DNA of 64,000 nt from Liolophura sinensis (lineage: Eukaryota; Mollusca; Polyplacophora; Chitonida; Chitonidae). The stretch covers positions 36,400,191 to 36,464,190 of the forward strand of contig NC_088302.1 of assembly GCF_032854445.1 (NCBI RefSeq), read 5' to 3'. The position numbers were made by a program, and so were the translations under genes. Below, in pieces: positions 58,574 through 64,000 of the stretch; the stretch's first letter is position 1; each line of letters starts with the position of its first letter. The notes beneath the pieces are model-generated. The model saw only the letters and a list, made by a program, of their open reading frames with translations, was not told the DNA's origin and did no database searches.

Positions 58574-61500
58574 CTGAAACAAGCCATAGTGGAATAAAAT
58601 GATTGAATACAATAAAATCAATCGAACCTAAATAAATCTATTTCAACAGAGCAACTTTAAGCTTTAAAAAATTTGCCATTCCGTTACTGTTTTGGTAAAT
58701 TCCCTTGTCTCCCAATTCAGTTTTTTTTATATATTCTATATGTCACGGTGCCAACTTGTGTTGAGGCTATACTATTCCATTATTTACTTAGTATAGATTC
58801 TAAGTATAAACTACTAGATAAAAGCATCGGCAAAAGAAGCGCACGTTACAAGTTTAAAGTTGACGTTTGAGTTGATGGTGATTATCGCAAGCGGATTACC
58901 AACAGCCGGGATTCTTCCAAGACCGATGTATTATCATAAGGAACGAAGAAAACTCAAAAAAAACCCCAGAGCTTTTGAGTACTTCAATCCGTCATTTACA
59001 TTATGTCTACATATTAATGGAAACGAGTTCAGCTATTGCTGTCTTTATAACATACTCAAGAATACGAAACCTAGTATTCTCCAGTTATGATGTAACCGGT
59101 GTTTTACGCTATACTTAGTGTATTTCATTTGCCACATGGCGGTGAAGTTTATGAGTGAAGAAAAAAGGCCTTTATCTAAAGGATAGGATAGCATAGCACC
59201 TTGTTTGAAACTAACAAATTATGGGCGCCTGGATTCGAATTCGCGGTCGGCATTGGTAAAAGGCTAGGAGGTTTCCAGAAGAGCGCATTAGACAACTGTC
59301 CGGAGAGGTCCGATGAAAATTAAAGCTCCCTGATGGTCGGATTGGAATTCTGATTTTTTAACCATGTATTTCCAAGTAATACTACTGTACAGTGCCTTTT
59401 ATAATGCTTGGATGTTAACTGTCATAACAGATCCGTAACGGACTTGTTGTGATGCACCAGAATAGGGTAGACAGGTAAATACGACGATGTACGTTTCGCG
59501 GGAGAAATTTCGTTATCCAGCAATCATCACTATGCAATTATGGTGTGGGCATAAGGAATTTTATCGATACTGTGCCGCACATAAATTCGCTCGTTCCGCA
59601 AGGAGATCGTAAAAGCGCTTAACAGGCCATTCTGCCCGGATATACTGGCTGGTCTATTCACCCACTCATACGCTCAGCGTGGGTTTGTACATGCTCGCTA
59701 ATGGACAGTTCGCAAGATAAAGATTCACACGAAAGGGCAAAACTAAAACTGGTTTTTCTTCTTTGTTATTTTTAATTTTAACACGCGTGGAATCCTTTGT
59801 TGTATTCATTCTGTTCAAGAATTTGCATTTGTGAACCTACGATTGTGCCTTACTATATCTATTCCAATTCACAGCTATGGTCTCCCTCAATGGTCAGTAA
59901 AACTACAGGACACACCGAAAAGTTAACAAAAAAGTGAAAATGTCTTACTTGTATTGTTGACTAACGTATTCAAGGTAGTCTTAGCAACGATGTAAAGACC
60001 CAATACCTAAACAGCAAAAAGTTTCACTATATCCACCACCGCCCACCCAGCATCCCCTACCCCACCTACAACAATGATCAAATGCAGGATTCCTTAACTC
60101 ATGCTGTAAAACGCGCAGCCTTTGGTACTACTTTTCCCGCGCCATCGTGCCTCGCGTCCAAGCAGAACTGACCAATGTTTTCGTGCAGTGCCAGTTTGCT
60201 CACATGACGTCATATGACTTCATTGCATGGCATGAATGTTTAAACAGCCCACGTGGGTTAGGTCTGAATTACTTCCCAATTTCCTAACGATAGTTAAATA
60301 TTTATAATTCAGTGGAAGCAATGAGATCTTCATATTGCACTAAATGTACAGACAAATTCAATAAACAATAGACTTGCCAATTAACACTTCAGCCACCTAC
60401 GCGGTCTTTCTTCCAAGATCACTTACACTTTCATACCCGGCGCCGGATTAACAGGTGGTATCTCAGTCTGTGACGCCATATCCAGCAGTTCTGGCGTGAA
60501 TTCCCCTTTCTGCTCTATTAGGTGTAATAATCTTTTTAATCGAGCCAACTCTTGGTCCAGCTGAAAGTACACACAGATTGAGACATAATGAGTAAAAATC
60601 CAATCCAAAAAGTCAGCCTGCAAAAAGCTTCATGTGAAGGTTAAATATTACTTTTGTAGACCCAAATACCTTAGAGGGCTCACGATTATAACAAATGTTC
60701 TATTCTCGTGTCTCGGGCAACGGCACGAAAACAGTACCATTCGCGCGCGATTTACGCCGTCTTCGTGGGGTGGGCCGCGGGCCCGCAAGGCCAGATGTCC
60801 TCATCCAGTTTCCATACATACCTCTAACAACTGTCTTTTGTACACCCTGTTCTCTCATATCATCAACAACTGACGCTTATAAACCATGTTCTTCTATACC
60901 TCTAACAGCTGACGTTTATACACCCTGTTTTCTCATATGTCTAACACCTGGTGTTAATACACCCTGTTCTCTTGTACCTCTAACAACTGGCGATTGTACA
61001 CCCTGTTCTCTCATACCTCTCACAACTGACGTTTATACACCATGTTCTTCAGTACCTCTAAGAGCTGACGTTTGTACACCCTGTTTTGCACCTCAGCCCT
61101 ATAATATAATTCTTTCTTCTCATCCAGGACAAAGCGCCTCGTGTTCTCCTGGACTGTCAAACCGGCCGTCGTCACCGCCGGCATACCCTGTGACCGCATT
61201 ATTGCATAAACCTGTAATTTACATTAAAACAATACATGAACCTGTGCGTTACGAAAATGTACACATAAGTTTCTGTACTATATTGCATACGTGCATAACG
61301 TTAAAAGTTGGAATTTTGTCCACTTGTTCCACCACAATATATATAGATAGCTTAAGAGTGTATTGCCAAGGAACATTTAAAAATACTGTTCCACTATTTA
61401 CACTACTGGAGTAAAATGCTTTCCATAAACTTGGATCTATGGTGGGGTTTGGAGATAACTTTAACCAGAGGTGACAAAAAGGCATTGCAGGATTAAAATT

Positions 61501-63868
61501 TCCAAATATATTTACAAACAATGCGATCATTTTCAGGGGCAATAAATTTATGAAAAAAGAGCTTTATCAACGTTAAATGCTTTGTTTAAGGTGTAGTCTT
61601 TAGTGTCAGTATAATTCATAAAGGCTACATTGGAAGTGAGACAATAAAATTCCTAAATTTAAAGCATAAAATAAATATTAAAATATTAATAGATGTGCAA
61701 AATGATGAAAGTGTGATGTATTATGGAAAGACAATTGAAAACTCGTAACATATAGATCTAAATATGTATTAAAAATTAAGATGGATAGATTACCTTGGGA
61801 ATAAAAAGAAGACAGATGGTCAGAGTGGTTGATAAAAAGATGAATGTAGATTCGGTCAGGAAGGCGAGAGATGGCTGGTCCGGTAACATGTATGATAAAA
61901 CTACCACTATAATACTCATCAGCACCACGTTATAAACGTTCATGCCGATATACTGAGAGTCATTCAGCACCGGGATCTTCACTTTCCGGGTCTCCCATGC
62001 CATATAAGCTCCCCCTATGAGCAAAATTCCCTTGTAAACGTAAAGGGCCGCTAACCATTTCTCACCGTGATGAGAATGGCAGCGTGATACTTGAGGAACG
62101 TATAAGATGTCTTCTTCTGTGTCTGAAGGCTGAAAAAAAAAAGATTGATTAATGGAGATACCGACAAAAGTAGTCATGAAAAATGTATTTATTGGCCACG
62201 AAAGAATGTTGCAAACGAAGGAGCAAGAAAATTTTTGTATTTATTAGAGCATATTTTGGGATGAGACTTAGCTTCATATAATAGTTTTGAAGAAAACCTA
62301 CATCGCCATTTTACAACATGATAATACTTTGACAACAGTTAGAAACGTGTTTGTGTCCTCAGTTTGATTGGATATCTTACCTCCATTGTAAGATTTCTGA
62401 TTTGACGGTTCATCGGGTCCACAATAGCCCAGAGTGACGTCAGCAGGGAATCCCCAATAAGAAGACCACCGACAATAAACAACAACTGTTTATCTTTTAA
62501 AAGCTGTGGGATAAAAAAAATGTTCTTTAAATGTCATTCATTTCATTTAATTTTCCTCTAAGCTCGTCACGTAAACAAATCTCTTCAAACAGCATACAGG
62601 AACAACAAAGTGTTGTACTTGGGTACCAACACAAAACTTCAAGTACATCTTTTTGTGGCACTGAGTTTTACAGATGATTTTGTACATAGTTTGAGTTTTA
62701 ATGCTAAGACATTGTCCCAATGGAACACAGGTTAAATTTATTTATTTATCTGATTGATGTTTTACGCCGTACTCAAGAATATTTCACTTATACCACGGCG
62801 GCCAGCATTATGGTGGGAGGAATCCGAGCAGAGCCCGGGGGAAACCCACGACCATCCGCAGGTTGATGACAGACCTTCCCACTTACGACCGGGAAGGAAG
62901 ATAGCATGAGCTTGACCTGAACTCACGGCGACCGCATTGTTGAGAGGCTCCTGGATCACAACGCTGCTCTAGCGCGCTAACCTACTGAGCCCACTGATGA
63001 AATGGTCCCACCAGAAGTAACTCAATTGTTTGGATAAATGTTATTAGTACAAGATACTCGCAATGCTTTCTTGAGTTCCTTGAAACTCGAGATGAACTCT
63101 TGAATTGCATTGCGAAAAACATTGCACTTAAGAATGCACTTTTCCTTGTTCACAGAGACATCTCAACATTTAGCGCAACAAAGGTTGGTTCTTATCATCA
63201 GTCTAAGCCTCCGGACAAAGACATAAACTGTATGTTGACAACACAACAGCTTTCAGTCTTATTGAGCTTGTGTATCTACAAATATTGCAACATTTTTGAC
63301 TAGTATCTGTTAATAGTTTCTGTACTGAAATTATTTCATTTATTTATTACTTTGTATACTTACTTTACTTTTGATCAAGGCACTGTTAGCACGAAGGATG
63401 ATTTGATGAACCCGGTAGGTTTTAGTGAACATGGCGCCGAATGCTAAGGAAAACCCTGCTGCAAATGTGAAAGCTCTAACCTTCAACAAAAAGAAAGAAA
63501 ACTCATGAATAATGACGCTAGTTTACATCTGCAGTCTTCTTTCGTCTAATGAACATATTTTTTGCAGAGAAGCGATTGAACTATTTAGATACCAAAATTT
63601 ATCGTGTTCGAAATTTTGGGGTTCTGAAGTCGTCTATGAATCCTAGAGATATTATTTGTCTCCTTCTGTCTGTCTGTATAGCTGCGTCCAATTCGTTGAA
63701 TTGTATGAACCAATATAGGCAAATTTCTCACTCACAGTACAGACGAGCGGATAGAGTTCCGCACGAAGCCGGCTATCGTCGAGACCCAGCAGAATCACGG
63801 CTGTGTACACCAGAATACATCCAGCAACGGCAACGTTGTTCAGGTTAGGGCTAGATAACTTTATATAT
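58402..63868 (-). CDS. GABBR2: GABA-B receptor subunit 2-like, C-terminal seven coding exons
   Basis: Metabotropic GABA receptor, a class C GPCR of the plasma membrane; in other animals subunit 2 couples the heterodimer to Gi/o. Exons (minus order) are 63736-63868, 63364-63480, 62381-62503, 61794-62129, 61056-61211, 60427-60560 and 58402-58573, together encoding about 349 residues. All have GT/AG borders, and all phases agree. They cover TM2 to TM7, the cytosolic coiled coil and the tail. The stretch AWETRKVKIPVLNDSQYIGM marks subunit 2, since subunit 1 has AYET and a different loop. The conserved TM3/ECL2 cysteine pair is present (LVCT and SRCHS). The ligand-binding Venus-flytrap domain and TM1 lie beyond 64000. 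The tail after the coiled coil is short and unlike vertebrate GABBR2. Confidence 0.95.
58574..60426 (-). other. GABBR2-like intron (last)
   Basis: No coding signal. A decayed SINE-like stretch at about 59090-59250 has 'ggtgttttacgctatactta' and a B-box-like string. The segment 60030-60075 is C-rich on the + strand. Confidence 0.6.
60427..60560 (-). CDS. GABBR2: GABBR2-like exon: coiled coil end
   Basis: 44 codons plus two bases after acceptor TTTCAG/CTG. LDQELARLKRLLHLIEQKG has leucines at heptad a/d positions, followed by a polar tail ending PAPGMK. Donor GT/GTAAGT at 60427/60426 is strong. If it were not used, the frame would stop one codon later (TAA), so an intron-retained form would also make a complete protein. 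Confidence 0.9.
60817..61080 (-). repeat. 39-bp minisatellite spanning a 5' splice site
   Basis: About 6.5 direct units read on the minus strand start at 61080, 61041, 61002, 60963, 60924, 60885 and 60846. Each begins GGTGTACAAACGTCAG and continues TTGTTAGAG/GTATGAGAGA. Unit 1 holds the last 25 bases of the coiled-coil exon plus the first 14 bases of the intron; units 2-7 are intronic copies. A donor-type GAG/GT persists in units 1, 2, 3, 5 and 7. Because 39 is a multiple of three, the opposite strand stays open for 239 codons (60695-61414), which is an artefact. Confidence 0.95.
61056..61211 (-). CDS. GABBR2: GABBR2-like exon: C-tail and start of coiled coil
   Basis: 52 codons after acceptor TTACAG/GTT, from VYAIMRSQGMPAV through ENTRRFVLDEKKE to VYKRQLLE. 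The NTRRF...KKE stretch matches the subunit 2 tail just after TM7, and the end begins the coiled coil that pairs GABA-B subunits. The donor chosen is GAG/GTACTG at 61056/61055 because it joins the next exon as LLE-LDQEL, continuing the heptad register as in the ELDKDL segment of known subunit 2. That donor is weak, and it is copied in the minisatellite that follows. Confidence 0.88.
61794..62129 (-). CDS. GABBR2: GABBR2-like exon: ECL2 and TM5-TM7
   Basis: 112 codons after a T-rich acceptor (CAG/CCTTCAG) and before donor AAG/GTAATC. It contains the ECL2 Cys (SRCHSHH), TM5 (LAALYVYKGILLIGG), ICL3 with NDSQYIGMNVYN, TM6, and TM7 ending CLLFIPK. This is the largest and most diagnostic exon. Confidence 0.97.
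62381..62503 (-). CDS. GABBR2: GABBR2-like exon: TM4
   Basis: 41 codons after acceptor CCCACAG/CTT and before donor GAG/GTAAGA. It runs KDKQLLFIVGGLLIGDS (ICL2 end and TM4) to LWAIVDPMNRQ and LTME, matching the K-DQKLL-IVGG and AVDP-R pattern of subunit 2. Phase 0 at both ends. Confidence 0.95.
62735..62993 (-). repeat. SINE family A, full length, inside a GABBR2-like intron
   Basis: Minus-strand copy (sense to the gene) with the TTTATT tail, 'gatgttttacgccgtactca', 'cggccagcattatggtggga', 'cgaccatccgcaggttgatg', 'cttgacctgaactcacggcg' and the head 'gctctagcgcgctaacctac'. It lies in the intron between the TM3 and TM4 exons. Confidence 0.95.
63364..63480 (-). CDS. GABBR2: GABBR2-like exon: TM3 and ICL2
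   Basis: 39 codons between acceptor GTTGAAG/GTTAG and donor AAA/GTAAGT. It contains FSLAFGAMFTKTYRVHQI, the TM3 to ICL2 signature (family form: LAFGAMF-K-WRVH-I). Phase 0 at both ends. Confidence 0.95.
63736..63868 (-). CDS. GABBR2: GABBR2-like exon: TM2
   Basis: Acceptor TTCCAG at 63869-63874 and donor ACT/GTGAGA. It encodes one split base plus 44 codons from YIKLSSPNLNN (end of ICL1, the hallmark K-x-SSP-x-x-NN of GABA-B receptors) through TM2 and the LLGLDD loop to LVCT, whose Cys forms the conserved disulfide with ECL2. It ends in phase 0. Confidence 0.93.
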
Positions 63869-64000
63869 CTGGAAGCATAATGTGATGGTGCCGTGAAACG
63901 TGATTTGGAATTACTAAAATTCCGGAAACTAATGACTATTCTAGGAATGCAGTGGAAATTGGTTAAACCTTGAAAATTGTATAACAAATCATGGTCATTA
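63869..64000 (-). other. GABBR2-like intron, runs off the window
   Basis: Sequence upstream (minus sense) of the TM2 exon acceptor. The frame stays open here by chance, but it does not encode TM1-like sequence. Confidence 0.6.

Noticed and set aside
60695-61414. 239-codon + strand frame with 13-residue repeats (TPCSLIPLTTDVY-like)
   Set aside because: It is the antisense reading of the 39-bp minisatellite and of the GABBR2-like exon at 61056-61211. A 39-bp period keeps any stop-free frame open.
1-64000. Reverse transcriptase, LINE, LTR retrotransposon or viral insertion
   Set aside because: No RT, integrase, gag or LTR-like sequence was recognised. The only recombinase-type coding remnant is at 43200-43805.

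Overview
This window is nuclear DNA of an animal, most likely a marine mollusc or close lophotrochozoan. It is AT-rich and gene-poor, its genes are split by introns, and two tRNA-derived SINE families are scattered through it. The mollusc assignment is an inference from the SINE and gene types and was not checked by a search. No prokaryotic operons, CRISPR arrays or rRNA genes were seen.

Left end (1-8.5 kb): the 3' end of a pirin gene on the + strand, with two candidate last exons (900-1018 and 1663-1784), each encoding the pirin C-terminal segment. About 2.7 kb further on, a long intronless coding exon (4532-5668, +) encodes an unrecognised 378-residue protein. It carries five exact DHTY motifs and one DHTF. 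DHTY fits the HCF-1-binding motif (D/E-H-x-Y), so this looks like a multivalent ligand of host cell factor.

Middle (8.5-57 kb): no convincing intact gene. It holds 14 or more copies or fragments of SINE family A, five of family B, several tandem repeats, and a diverged segmental duplication (about 17.57-19.22 kb and 23.73-26.36 kb) whose right end keeps a CCAAT-containing block. There is also a decayed Crypton/DUF3504-type tyrosine recombinase at 43.2-43.8 kb, a 45-bp-arm hairpin at 44.4 kb, and a 1.5-kb foldback element with arms of about 450 bp at 51.5-53.0 kb.

Right end (57.5-64 kb): the last seven coding exons of a GABA-B receptor subunit 2-like class C GPCR on the - strand, covering TM2 to TM7, the coiled coil and the stop codon. 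All junctions agree in phase. The 5' exons lie beyond the window. One intron begins with a 39-bp minisatellite whose unit contains the exon's last 25 bases plus its 5' splice site, so the splice donor itself has been copied in tandem. A frameshifted coding-like relic lies just downstream.

The three genes (pirin, the DHTY-motif protein and GABBR2) have no evident functional link. They are neighbours separated by repeat-rich DNA.
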